Assembly (NCBI GenBank): GCA_029706075.1
Contig: JAINUG010000479.1
Location: forward strand, 186,001-250,000
Source: Aldrovandia affinis
Taxonomy: Eukaryota > Chordata > Actinopteri > Notacanthiformes > Halosauridae
Reading direction: 5' to 3'
DNA: 64,000 bases
Made by a program: the position numbers and the translations under genes. Positions 35,378 to 46,545 of this stretch are shown piece after piece. Each line of letters starts with the position of its first letter. Position 1 is the stretch's first letter. The notes under the pieces are model-generated. The model did no database searches, was not told the origin of the DNA, and worked only from the letters and a program-made list of their open reading frames with translations.

Positions 35378-35452
35378 GACTTAGAAAATAATTTGATGTA
35401 AGGACTTAGAAAATAATTTGATTTAAGGACTTAGAAAATATTTTGAAAAGAT
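35378..35452 (+). repeat. Three 25-bp tandem units after the LTR
   Basis: GACTTAGAAAATAATTTGAT units start at 35378, 35403 and 35428, in the leader position downstream of the LTR. Confidence 0.75.
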
Positions 35453-36489
35453 GAACAAAAAATACTTTGAAAAGATTCTGAGAACCTGGAAAGACTCTGA
35501 TTTTCCACGACAGTATGTTTGAATCCATTTTTACCCGAATACCTTTTTCGTTTTTCTTTAGTTGGAATGCCAACTTTTAAATGAAATTAATTGTTATATT
35601 GTAAAGAATAAAAAATAATAATAATGAATACTTTTGGTGAACGAAAGGAACTGATTCACCTCCATGTAGGATTCCCAGGATCGCAATGGAAATAAGTCAT
35701 GTGACTTTATTGCGATATCCTGACAAATCTTTTAGTACTGTATGCACATTTGTGTATTGTATTTTTTTATTTGTCGAATAAAATCAATCAATCAATCAAT
35801 CAATTCATTCCTTTGATTAATCTCTCAGTAAATAAAGTTGGGAACTGCCATTCATTGAAACTCCCATTTAACCATTTCCACCATTGGGCTCTAGTTTGTA
35901 GTAGCCATTAGCCAACAGCACTGAACCACTCTGAGCCCCTCCCGTCGGGATGAACGAAAGTAACAACATTTCAGTAACTTCAGTTCCTGAACTGAAAGCG
36001 GCGAGGACCGAATCTGTGAAGGAACTGTAACTGGATATGCTTTCGTTCCTCAGGTCCAGGCGGGTCCGGATCCGGAACGAGAGACTATGTAGTCATTGCA
36101 GCTCTATGTCTCTCCCTCCCCATAATGTCTTCATATTGCAATGACGAACTTGCCTGAGACTGAGTATAAAATTTAAATCAAGTCGTGAACTTGGTCGTCT
36201 CAAATCAAGAAATGAAACACATAATTATATTCCTATATACAAACATAATATGCTAGGCTATATGAATTTATCACCACTTTGTTGATAATTCTAGAGGTCA
36301 ACATTGTTTTAACATTGATTTTTCATTTCACATTTAACACAAAACACAATATATTCCATCATACTTGCCAACTGCGCACATCACCAAAGTAAAGGAAGAA
36401 TGTAAAAAATAAAGACAAACATGGACATTTAAGGATGTAGTCAACACTCATAAGTCACTCCTGCACCCAGCACACCTGCACCTGTCCAT
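35453..36489. other. No gene seen
   Basis: Contains an AATC microsatellite (about 35784-35806) and AT-rich DNA. No recognised element. Confidence 0.4.
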
Positions 36490-39093
36490 ATACACATTAT
36501 AGTTTGTTGATTATTTTATTCCACACACTATCAAATTGATTCAATTTATTTTTGTTCTCTGCTAGAGATTTTTCCATATTTAAATAAAATGATATTGAGA
36601 TCCTCCACTGTTCCATTATTGGAGATGTTGGGTCTTTCCATTTCTTTAAGATTAGTTTCTTTATAATCAATGATAACAATAACATGACCCAGCCATGTGG
36701 ATATATTAGGTTCTCTGTATATATGGAATATATACAGTTCTCTCTGGAATATACATATGATAGGTGTAAAAGTAATGGAAATGTTAAGTGTTTCAGATAG
36801 CCATTTCTCAACCTGCCGCCAAAGTTGTTAGACTACTTCGCATTCCCAAAAGGATTGTATAACAGTTCACACAGATATCTGATACCTTGTAATCAATTTT
36901 AAATCCGATCTTGTGTGCAATACATTCTCATCATTAGTTTATATTGGATTAATCTCATTAGTGATATTTAAACAGTTTTTCAATTTCCTCAGTATCCTTA
37001 ACTTTTAATTCTTGATTCCATTTACTGTATATTTTTAGTCAGTATATTTTCACTGGTTTTTGATTTTACCAATATTTTATACGTTTTCCCTATAAGCTTT
37101 ATTTAATCAGAGTCAAAAACACTTGTTCTATTTCACTGCTGCTGTTTGGATATTCCAAATCATATTCTTCAAGTATCCAGCTTTTAAGGTGTAGATATTT
37201 CCATGTTTCAGCGTCAGTTAAATAGTAAGCCTTTTTGATTTCTGGGAAGGTAATTAATGAATACACAATTCTTCTTTAGTTTTTGCAGTCGCACCGGGCG
37301 CAAAATTCTGAGGGGCGCAAAATTTCAGAAGAAGAAAAAAAAAGTAAATAAATAATAAAGTAATAATAAATACAAAATAGCATGCCCTCCCCCTCACACA
37401 GAAAATCCAATGTTCAAACATTCGACATAGTTTTTCAACATGACAGACTGGGCAAATGAAAGTTGCCTCGTAACATTTTACAGTATTTTCTTGTTAATTA
37501 CAGCCATAGGCTACTGTCCTCATGTAATCCTTATCGGTGAATTAGGCTACATAATGCCTATTATGATTTCCTGTTTGGAAATACCGGCACTGTAATGTTC
37601 CATAACTTGCATTTCAAAAATCATAATTTAAAAAATGCATTTGTTTTCACTGAGTTGCAGCTGGCGCATAGATAGCCTCGCTCCCCTTCCCCCACCCGCC
37701 TCGTCTTCGTGATTCGTGTGACTTTCGAAGTACCGTTCCCGCCAATTTAGTGTTCCAACACAAAGTTAAACATGGTGCTGCAGCCAGTTTGTGCGTGAAG
37801 TTCGATTGTTCAGTGAATTGTGTTGTTCTCTGGCATGTTGACAGGTTAGTTTCATTTTTTTGCTGTGAATGATAGCCTAATTGTTTTGCGGATGCAATAG
37901 TCATTTCTTATTCCTTTTGTTTCAACCCGACGTTAGCTTAGCAGCTACGAGCTCAGTAATCAGATGGTTAGCCTAGATATTCTAGCAGACAATGTAGTGT
38001 TGCAGAACATCAGGCTTAACAGATATTTTCAAATACATGTCCGGTAATTAATCCACACTACATATGATCGCTGTTATAGTAGTAAATTCACAGATTATAG
38101 TGTTCTTTACGGCACTTTAACTTTCTCCATAGCTATGCTATGCCGCTGTAGCGTCACGAGCAGAGGTAAACCTGTCGCGCGGCGCTATCACGTCGCTACA
38201 TGTATGCGCGCTGTCGTTCTGCTTTAGTGAAATTAGAAAATGACCTCTGCCAATTTCACGTGCGATAACATTTTGATACTTTAGTTGCTGAAATTGGCGA
38301 TAGAAACGCACTTAGCTAGAGCTATAACCTGAGATGTCCAACCAGAAAGTAATAAATTACTATTTATAACGGGTTTGGCTGCAAAAAAATATGTTGTAGC
38401 CTATTCCCTCCCAAGCAACCACCATTTTATAACTGTCAACAAACTATTTCAGATAAATTCATCTTAATTCGAGTTCGACTGAAGAAAATGAAGTGGGCTA
38501 ATTTTGCATGACCGAATAGCTTAGTTGTGTTGCTAAGTAAGTAACGTTAGCTAGCTGAACAACAACAACGCAATTTAATAGCCTAATGTTCTCTAGCAAG
38601 TTGGCCTGTAATTTGTAGCAATGTTTGAACAAAAGTATTTTTAAAAAGCCAGTATAAACTTAAATTATGTAAAGTTTGCTGTATACATTCGCATTTATTG
38701 TATAATTAGATGCAGGTGTTAATGCTACGTGTTGAAATTGAAACGGTAGCTCAATTAACTTACACAAAGTATGATACTTTATCCTATAGGTAACATTAAA
38801 TCATTTATATCAATGCTTGTTTTGTTGCTGCTAGTGGTTGAACGGGAAGTGTATTGTTTTGTGCATTGTCATTTGTGGTCAAATGTCTGGTTTGTAGGAC
38901 TACTTTGTACACTAGGCTACTACTCCCTTTCATTATCCTGCCATGCTGGGCAAGGTTGGTCATGACTTGAACTTGAACACATAGCCTATGTGTGCGAACA
39001 GCTGTAGGCTAGGCTACAACTTGTAGCTGACTGTGTAATTGAGTTCCGGATTTAACTAATGTTATCTTATTTTGGCGTTTCATACAGACCTAA

Positions 39094-39150
39094 AGGCGGT
39101 AGTGTGGTATAATGGTTAGGGAACTGGGCTTGTAACGTTAAGGTTGCAGG
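39094..39150 (+). mobile_element. SINE-A head fragment
   Basis: AGTGTGGTATAATGGTTAGG through AAGGTTGCAGG, then unrelated DNA. Box B and the tail are missing. Confidence 0.75.
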
Positions 39151-39256
39151 AAACATTTACAAAAGTGAAAAAGTTATTATACATGAAGCAAGACATAATG
39201 TTATTTTTCTAAAAAAATTCGCAGAATACTACACGTCTACACATTCCCTGTTAGCC

Positions 39257-40560
39257 ATGATGCCAAATAAAAAAGAATCAGGTGCACAAGGCAGGAAGAG
39301 GAGGAAGATAGAGCAGGAGCAACAAGCTAAGCTAGCTGGAAGCCTTGACATAGATATGTTACAATTCCCGTGCGCAGCAGCGGTGCCTGTGTCCCTGTGC
39401 GAGCGATTACGAGAGACTATGGCCGTAACCCAAAAATGCAGGCTTTTCAAGGGCTGTCGGTTTTTTCCCCCCACCATATGTCTGCGATATAACGTAGTTG
39501 AAAACTCGATCCTCCATCTTGTTTCCGAAATTTGATTAAACATTGCTCGGTTTGGTCATACGCTACACTTCAGAGTCAGACTCGTGTTTAGTGCTTTCAA
39601 AATGATATATCGCAAGTTCAGGACTAAATAAAAGGTATTTAAAATGTTATCTTGTTTCTGGTGAAATTTCATTTAAATCTGTTGATGCGAAATGCGATAT
39701 TTTTGACCCGGAATGTGAGATATCTTTGCCCAAATGCTCACTGCCTGCCATGGTTTTTGCCGTGTCACGGCGTGTGCGCAACATGTAATTATGTGATTAA
39801 TTGTTTATGTAATGTAATTTCAGATAATTCAAATTAAGATATATCATATCCTTTTTAGAATGCTTCAATCTGTAATTACTGAAAATGTCATGCAATTATC
39901 TTTATTTTTAAGAAAGTTATGGCCATTTATGTTATTGGATCACAGATTTTGTTTCAAGCCCATTGAGAAGCAATGGGGGTCAATATGCAAATATTAGAGT
40001 GTTAAAATGACCATAACTTCCTTAAAACTTAACATATGAGAGTGAATAAGGTATCAAATTAAATGTATTTGCATGCTCTATCTGGTGGGAACTGCAGAAT
40101 AAGGATGCATTGTTTCCAAAAGACAGTGATGGCAGGTCATTTTCCAAGGATTGGTTCTACATGAATTTGGACTATGGTGAGACTATGTTAAGGGCATGGT
40201 TGTTGTTTTCTCCTGTAAACTGTGCTGCATATTGCTTTCCTTGCATGCTTTTTCAAAAGGCCATAGGGAAAAGTTATTTTGGAAAGCCAACTGGATTTAA
40301 TGCATGGAGAAAGCTAAGCCCCAGAATACTAGAGCATGAGCGCAGTTCATATCACCTCGGTGCATTTACATTGTGGAAAGAATTTTAAATGCAGCTACAG
40401 ACACAAGAGACTATTGATGCTGCTGTCCAGCTTGCACAACGGAGGTCATTTGAGAAGTGGAAGGCAATCTTAGCCAGAATACTTGATTGTGTGCTGTATC
40501 TAGCCAGGCAAACCTTACCCATACGTGGTCACCCAGAAGATCTAAGCACAGATAGTAACT
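39257..40560 (+). pseudogene. TTF-type hAT transposase N-terminal fragments
   Basis: The frame at 39257 reads MMPNKKESGAQGRKRRKIEQ and then QQAKLAGSLDIDMLQF, a nuclear basic N-terminus. At 40098-40388 comes the TTF-type zinc-finger block: ALFPKDSDGRSFSKDWFYMN, CAAYCFPCMLFQKAIGKSYF, GFNAWRKLSPRILEHERSS. After a stop it continues AVQLAQRRSFEKWKAILARI. This arrangement is known in hAT transposases of the ZMYM/DUF4371 type. The catalytic core is not present. Its role would have been DNA end recognition. Confidence 0.75.
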
Positions 40561-42368
40561 AACGGTTCACAGATTAGGGGCGCAATACGTGCCTCGCCTA
40601 GGGCGCTGGCAACCCACGCTACGCCACTGAATACACTCTTTTAAAAAAGGCTTTTGGTATGGTATTGGGATTGTTGAAAATATATATAGGAACTTAGGCA
40701 ACCATATCATTTGTAATAAGTTAATTCTTCCTATTATATTTATTGGTAAATCTGTCTATTTATTTAGACTTGTTTTTACATTTTTAATTAGAGGTAAATA
40801 ATTGTCTTTATTCAGTTGTGATTTGTCTGGGCTAATAATGCATCCTAAATATTTAATGCCATTAGTTATCCACTTACATTTTTTTAATTCGACTGGGATG
40901 TTTTGCATTCTAGTAGTTGTTAAAATTTAGTTTTTTCAATATTTATTTTATAACCCGATATTTCGGAATACTGTTGTATAGTTAATAATAGTTACATAAT
41001 TTATGTTTTAATGTCAGGTAGGTAATATATCACATGAGATGGTCTGGAAATAGGCTCAGTTTATGATGGTAATTTCCAATCATCCTGTCTGATATTTCTT
41101 TATTTTGCCTTATTTTCTGAGCCAGTGGTTCTATTGTGACTGGAAACAAAGAAGGTGATACTGGGCAACTTTGTCTCGTTTCTCTTGTTAGGTAAAATGG
41201 TTTAGATAACACGCCATTTCAGAGAATTTGAGCAGTTGGACTTTTATAACGTATTTTTATAACGTTAATATATTCTGGGGGGAAATTAAACGCTTGTAAA
41301 CGTTTACAGTTGAATGAAAACCAGTTGAATGCCTTTTCGGCAGCTACCGACATGTGTACTAGGTCGATACCATATTTCTTTGCATATTGGATGGTCGCTA
41401 AACATGTTCTTGTATTGGTACGCAGGATTCTATTTTGAATGAATCCAGCTTTGTCTGGGTGAATTATCTCTGGTAGTACCTTTGCAATTCGGTTATTTAT
41501 AACTTTTGTTATTATTTTATCGTCACAATTAATTAAGCTAATTTGTCTATAGTCTGCAGGTATATGCCTTTCCTTCCTGGTTTTAGTATGACCGTAATTA
41601 CTGTTTGGCACATGGTCTTTGGTAAGGATGCACTCACTTTCATATAAGACAGGACATCCATAAATTATGAACTTACATTCTCCCAAAATATTGTGTAGAA
41701 CTCAATGGGGAATCCATTTAATTCTGGTGCTTTTCTGTTAGGAAACTTCTTGATTGCTTCCAGTACTTCTTCTGGAATAGTGTCATTTGTCAGGATCTCT
41801 TTCTGTTCAGTATTGATTTGTTTTAAATCTATTAAGTTGAAGAATAGTTGGGGATTATAATAATTGTTTTATCTCCGATTGATATAATTGTTCATAATAC
41901 AAGTTTGTACTGATCATTAATCATAAGATTTGTATTGGTTCTTTACTTTGTGGGTGTTTAAGAACTACTGTAGACTTAGTTAATATTCGTTTTGGTAGTG
42001 CACATAATTGTTTCCCTGTCTTGTTTGCAGATATATAATATAATTTATTAGAGTTAAATTTAGTCATTGGCTCCCATTAATAATAAATGATCATATTTAC
42101 ATTTCATCACTTGAAGTTCCTTCCTATATTTTTAATTCATACACCTCGTATCCCTTTTCTCTAGCTCTGTAATACCTTTTTCAACAGATTTCAGATTTCG
42201 ATTTGAATGTTGAGAATTTAAAGTAAATAGTATATTTTTATTTATCAGTATCCCAACGCCTCTACTATTAGAGCTGTATGTGGTGTGTAAAGCTTCTCCT
42301 ACCCAATTTATTTTAAGGTATTGAATTTCGCCACATTTAAAGTGAGTATCTTGCAAAAATGCATTATC

Positions 42369-43790
42369 CAGGGTATCTGCAGGTTTAGCCAAGTCAGATT
42401 TAAGGCTTTTTAATACTTTTTTAATGCCACTCAGAATGAAATTTAATACCAATTTCACGATAACAAAATGGCAAAAATCATGCAATGACACCAATTTGTT
42501 TAAGTTTAGGGACAAATTTGTCCAAAGATGTTTATTAAAACATAAAGGGGTAACTGGATTGGATGAAACAAAGGGGTGACACAAACATAAATAGCAAAAA
42601 TAGAAAATAATAAATAAAAACATCCAAATACATTCAGTGTCATCCAGGGCAGGAATTTCAGCAGTGTCTGGCCTGCTGCCCCTGCAAAACATTAAGCGTA
42701 ATGTGACCTCACTGGTCTTGGTGCCCCCACTGGCTGTGGTCTCTTCCCTGCTTCTATTCTTTATTGTAAAAATGAAACAGCAGCCTATTGCGATTCAGAT
42801 TTTCTTTTGCCTTATGGACCACTGCATAGGGACCACTGATGGGCCTAGCATTGAGAAGATTGTGTAGTCACTTGGGGGGCATGTATCTCAGTTCTGTGGC
42901 CCTCTTCTCCAATTCTCTCAGATTGCTCCTGCTGCAATAGTTCCAGAAACTTAAAGTTCACATTTGGGCCGTCCATTGAGACTGACAGGAGCTTTCGCAT
43001 GTCCATCTGCTCTGCACATTCTTGAAGATGAAATGAGAATAATATATGAAGCATATAACATCTTAATAATACATTGATCATATTTATAGCACTTTATGTA
43101 CTGTCTTTTTACAAGCTTATAGTGCTCCAATATTTTAGCTAACGTTCGATAATTTCTCACTACTTACTTTGAAATGGTGCAGTAGATCTCGAGCTGTTCC
43201 ATGCCCCATGAACTGCGAACCCAGGTATGTGGACCGAACTTGATCTTTGTCCCAGTAGCGCACATGAAGGTCCAGTTGTTTTGTTTTCGTGGTTTGGTTG
43301 AGGCTCTCATCAAACATCAACACAAACGTGTCCTTGTTTACATCCGCGATTAGATTATTTCGGAGATAAGCGGCCAATCCAAACCTTGCTATGTAGGCCG
43401 TTTTCTTTGCCGCATGTGAATGTTTTAGCGATTTCCGAGTCAGGGAACATAGCACGGAATACCTCTCCTACCCCGTCATTGCCATTGTAGGACTGGTGCT
43501 TCGTGACAGTGTTCAGAACCCACCGTACCTCACCTTCAAGCGTCGGCGTGGAACCGAATGTTGTCCGGACTTCTGTTCGTGCAGATGTTGTTGGTGTTGC
43601 AGGTAGTCCTATCTGAGATGGCGCAGCTGAAGTGGAGGCAGGGGCCGAACAGAAATGCGACATTTCGCATCGTCCACATGAGAAGTGGGGCAGGATGAGG
43701 ATTCAGAACCACAGGAAGATGAGGAGCCACCACATCAGCCAGATGCTGCACAGCCAAGAGCGGCAAGGCAAGTACCAGTGTGAGTTTATT
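42369..43790 (-). mobile_element. hAT element, transposase on - strand
   Basis: The left end, CAGGGTATCTGCAGGTTTAG at 42369, sits abruptly in the L1 endonuclease and has the hAT CAGGG form. The right end is not found, so the copy may be truncated or rearranged near 43.8 kb. Confidence 0.65.
42845..43663 (-). pseudogene. hAT transposase core fragments
   Basis: Read from 43663 down: an N-terminal low-complexity part, EGEVRWVLNTVTKHQSYNGN, a frameshift near 43420, then CGKENGLH or the alternative KKTAYIARFGLAAYLRNNLI. DTFVLMFDESLNQTTKTKQL and LGSQFMGHGTARDLLHHFK follow. After an intron (about 43040-43160) it reads MRKLLSVSMDGPNVNFKFLE. The FDES and SMDGP aspartates fit the first two catalytic acids of a hAT DDE core. 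Frame breaks make it inactive. Confidence 0.75.
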
Positions 43791-43914
43791 TATGTTTATA
43801 TGTATACATACTGTATATATGAGTAGGTATCAATATGAGTAGTACGATGAGATTTTTATTGATTATTCATTAACGTGCAGATTTTTTAACTCACTATCTA
43901 ACAAATTATCTCAG

Positions 43915-44510
43915 AGGTTGGAGGTACAGGAATCCACTGAGTGCACTCATGCTGGGACGAGAGCTGCGCACCAGTCAGCCTCATCTTTGGCTGCCCACCA
44001 GACCTGGACCTACCTCACCAACTGCAAGATCGCCTCGACCGCGTACACAAGCTGGCTCGTGATCATCAGCAGGGAGCGGAGAGGCGACAAAAGAGAAACT
44101 ACGACACACGCTGCACGGGTCGGGAGTTCCAGGCAGGCAAACAAGTGTGGTATTCAACCCTCGACGGAGAAAGGGCCAGTCGCCAAAGCTGGACAGCGAC
44201 GGGGAAGGCCCCTGCCTCGTCCTCGAACGGCTCTCTGACGCTGTCTACAAGCTGCAACTTCATCTATGGCGCTGGATAGTAGTGCTGCACCGCAATCGAC
44301 TTGCCCCGTACCTGGGCGACGAAGAATGCCCCTCGACCCCAAGAGACAGACACCTCGTCGCGGCTCACAGCCCACAGACTTTACTCCATTCCCCAGCGGC
44401 TCACCTTCAGCGGAATGGACCCCAGTTCGAGTCCCGACCACAGACATTGCCAGCGCCGGCAGTCGCCCTGACATCGCCCAGCAGCTGCAGCCGTCCCAAC
44501 CGTGCTTTAC
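43915..44510 (+). pseudogene. Ty3/gypsy integrase C-terminal region
   Basis: One frame gives LMLGRELRTPVSLI-like residues (frame 43941), FGCPPDLDLPHQLQDRLDRV, and HKLARDHQQGAERRQKRNYD. The other (44147) gives VFNPRRRKGQSPKLDSDGEG, PCLVLERLSDAVYKLQL and VVLHRNRLAPYLGDEE. These are the end of the integrase core and the GPY/F-type C-terminal domain of gypsy retrotransposons, which tether and join the DNA copy to the target. A frameshift near 44145 separates the halves. Confidence 0.85.
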
Positions 44511-44925
44511 AATGTATCACTGGTTGTAAATATCTTACTCACCACTGTACTTTGTATGCAAAAGCTGAGTGGCCATCTCTGTATGTACGCAAGCGTACCC
44601 ACTGGTTGAGTTTCATTTATAAAACTCTCCTTGGAATGGTTCCCACTTACTTGTGTACATATCTCTCCAAAAGTCAAGGCCATTATAGCCTGCGCTTCCA
44701 AAATGCTTTGCAGTTGTCTGTTCCTTGTGCTCGCACTGAGCTGGGCAAAAAAGCATTTAAGTACGCTGCCCCCTCTACCTGGAACATCTTTCAGAAAGAC
44801 TTCAAACTGACAGAATTTATTTCGTTTGGTAAATTTGTTTCAGTCTTAAAAGACTTAGAATGTGGCACTATCCTCACTATCCGTCGCCCGTCCTCCAGGA
44901 TTGAGACACACATTCCTGATTGAGT
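44510..44925 (+). pseudogene. Non-LTR retrotransposon C-terminal fragment inserted in gypsy
   Basis: In the same open frame as the gypsy integrase tail comes WPSLYVRKRTHWLSFIYKTL, LGMVPTYLCTYLSKSQGHYS, LRFQNALQLSVPCARTELGK and KAFKYAAPSTWNIFQKDFKL, stopping at 44923. This is the C-terminal part of a CR1/L2-like ORF2. It carries no RT motifs. GC-rich gypsy-like sequence resumes after it (44930-45140). Confidence 0.75.
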
Positions 44926-45146
44926 GTCTCTTTCGAGACGGGAATTCTTCCACGGACGCCTTAACCTTCTCCTCGACGGACTCGTGCCGGCTCTCCCTCC
45001 CCCCTTCCCCGGAGGCGGACAGCCAAATGCCACCTCTGATCGGGCTGACAACCAGGGCCGGTCTGGTAGAGACGCGGGTTTCGATCCGCGTCCCTGACGG
45101 GCAGCGCACACCACCACGCCAAATGAGCCACCTCCGAAGCGTTCAT

Positions 45147-45588
45147 ACAGTATGAGTCATTCAGTATGAGTCGTTCAGTGTGAGTCTCATTCAAGTGAGT
45201 CATTCAGTGTGAGTCATTCAGTATGAGTCATTCAGTGTGAGTCATTCAGTGTGAGTCATTCAGTCATTCAGTCAAGTGAGTCATTCAGTGTGAGTCTCTC
45301 AAGTGAGTCATTCAGTGTGAGTGTGAGTCTTTCAAGTGAGTCATTCAGTGTGAGTCTCTCATTCAGTGAGTCATTCAGTATGAGTCATTCAGTGTGAGTC
45401 ATTCAGTGTGAGTCATTCAGTGTGAGTCATTCAGTGTGAGTCATTCAGTGTGAGTCATTCAGTGTGAGTCATTCAGTGTGAGTCATTCAGTGTGAGTCAT
45501 TCAAGTGAGTCATTCAGTGTGAGTCATTCAGTATGAGTCATTCAGTGTGAGTCATTCAGTGAGTCATTCAGTATGAGTCATTCAGTGT
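45147..45588 (+). repeat. Minisatellite, 14-bp unit CATTCAGTGTGAGT
   Basis: About 30 units, with variant CATTCAGTATGAGT and CATTCAAGTGAGT forms interspersed in clusters. Confidence 0.95.
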
Positions 45589-45926
45589 GGGGCCTGGTCT
45601 CACTTGCTGGTGTGCGGTGGGGGGCTTGTTAGCCGTTTAGCCCCGGAGTTCCCACTTCTCACACTCGTTCGCCTCTGTGTGTTTCCCAGTTCAATGTAGA
45701 TTGGAGAGGAGAGGTGAACGCAGCTCCGAAAGGCATAAACTACTCCGTCTTACTGGAGGAGGCGTTTGGCGAGCAGGAGTAACGAGAGCTCGCACCTTCA
45801 CTTGTCCTGGGAGCCGTTTGTTTTGAACCAAACTAAAGGCCAGGATGCTTTCATCAGCTCGAGTGTGTTGTCGTTTGTTTTTGTGGTCTCACGCATAAAA
45901 CACTTTCACGTCATGTGCCATTGGAA
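45589..45926. other. Probable gypsy-related tail, no gene seen
   Basis: A GC-rich start, then ordinary DNA up to the L2 tail. It may be the LTR of the gypsy copy, but no ends were found. Confidence 0.3.
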
Positions 45927-46470
45927 CATTACATTACATTACAGGCATTTGGCAGATGCTCTTATCCAGAGCGACGTACAACAAAGTGTTAACCGTAGTC
46001 AAGAACAGTTTAGCTGAAAGCCACCCTAGCGGGAAGTACAGTTCCTAGGTGCTAGGAGCAACCACATAATTAAACTAGGACCCTGTAGGTAAATCTGGAG
46101 CCACAATTCAAAGGTAGCAATAAAGCACTCAGTGCGGAAAATAATGCCTAAGCCTAATACAATACATAAACAAGTAGACATGTGTAATACTAAGCAGCTA
46201 CGTCCCTAAGTTAACAAAAACCGGACTACGGGGAGAGGTGCACCCTGAAGAGGTGAGTCTCTGTGGTTCTCTGTGGCTCAGTAGGTAGAGCACAGCGTTG
46301 GCAACGCTTAGGTTGTGGGTTCAATTCCCACTGGGACCACATATACTGCAAAATGTATGCATTCATGACTGTAAGTCGCTTTGGATAAAAGCGTCTGCTA
46401 AATGGCGTATATACTATATATATATATCTTCAGTCGTCGCTTGAAGGTGGCCAGGGTCTCAGCTGTTCTG
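45927..46470 (-). mobile_element. L2-clade LINE 3' end, antisense, with SINE-B inside
   Basis: It begins with the complement of the LINE tail (TCTTATCCAGAGCGACGTAC, 45961-45980). It continues with antisense L2 sequence to GAGGTGAGTCT at 46261, is interrupted by a SINE-B, and resumes with CTTCAGTCGTCGCTTGAAGG. Confidence 0.7.
46262..46418 (+). mobile_element. tRNA-derived SINE, group B
   Basis: The head is CTGTGGCTCAGTAGGTAGAG (box A) and GGTTCAATTCC (box B), then the tail GTAAGTCGCTTTGGATAAAA. Confidence 0.9.
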
Positions 46471-46499
46471 AAATGAAATGTATATACGGTACACAAATT

Positions 46500-46513
46500 G
46501 TATGTTAAAATAC

Positions 46514-46544
<31 letters not shown>

Positions 46545-46545
46545 T
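46500..46545 (+). repeat. CA microsatellite
   Basis: An interrupted CA run. Confidence 0.9.

Larger units (their letters stand above)
37267..40628 (+). mobile_element. hAT element with TTF-type transposase fragment
   Basis: An 8-bp duplication, GAATACAC (37259-37266, 40629-40636), flanks it within the L1. The right end is the complement of CAGTGGCGTAGCGTGGG, a common hAT terminus. The left end is less clean; CAGTCGCACCGGGCGC begins 19 bp in, at 37286. The interior carries the start of a TTF-type transposase (39257 and 40110 frames) and a SINE-A head. Confidence 0.7.
36490..42368 (-). mobile_element. L1-type LINE on the - strand, split by a hAT element
   Basis: On the - strand: an endonuclease scrap (42132-42368, FLQDTHFKCGEIQYLKINWV, RGVGILINKNILF), RT (41030-41686, YRQISLINCDDKIITKVINN; GFIQNRILRTNTRT; a TRQSCPVSPSLF block with the YADD motif changed to FPDH), then after the 37267-40628 insertion the C-terminal region (36497-36811, KKLILKKWKDPTSPIMEQW). 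It is decayed throughout. Confidence 0.8.

Noticed and set aside
45147-45588. CRISPR-like array
   Set aside because: The repeats are 14-bp head-to-tail units without unique spacers, in a eukaryotic genome.
46262-46340. Genuine tRNA gene
   Set aside because: Boxes A and B are present, but the anticodon stem and acceptor do not pair properly and the unit runs into the SINE tail. The same holds for the heads at 14836, 49799, 53404 and 56181.
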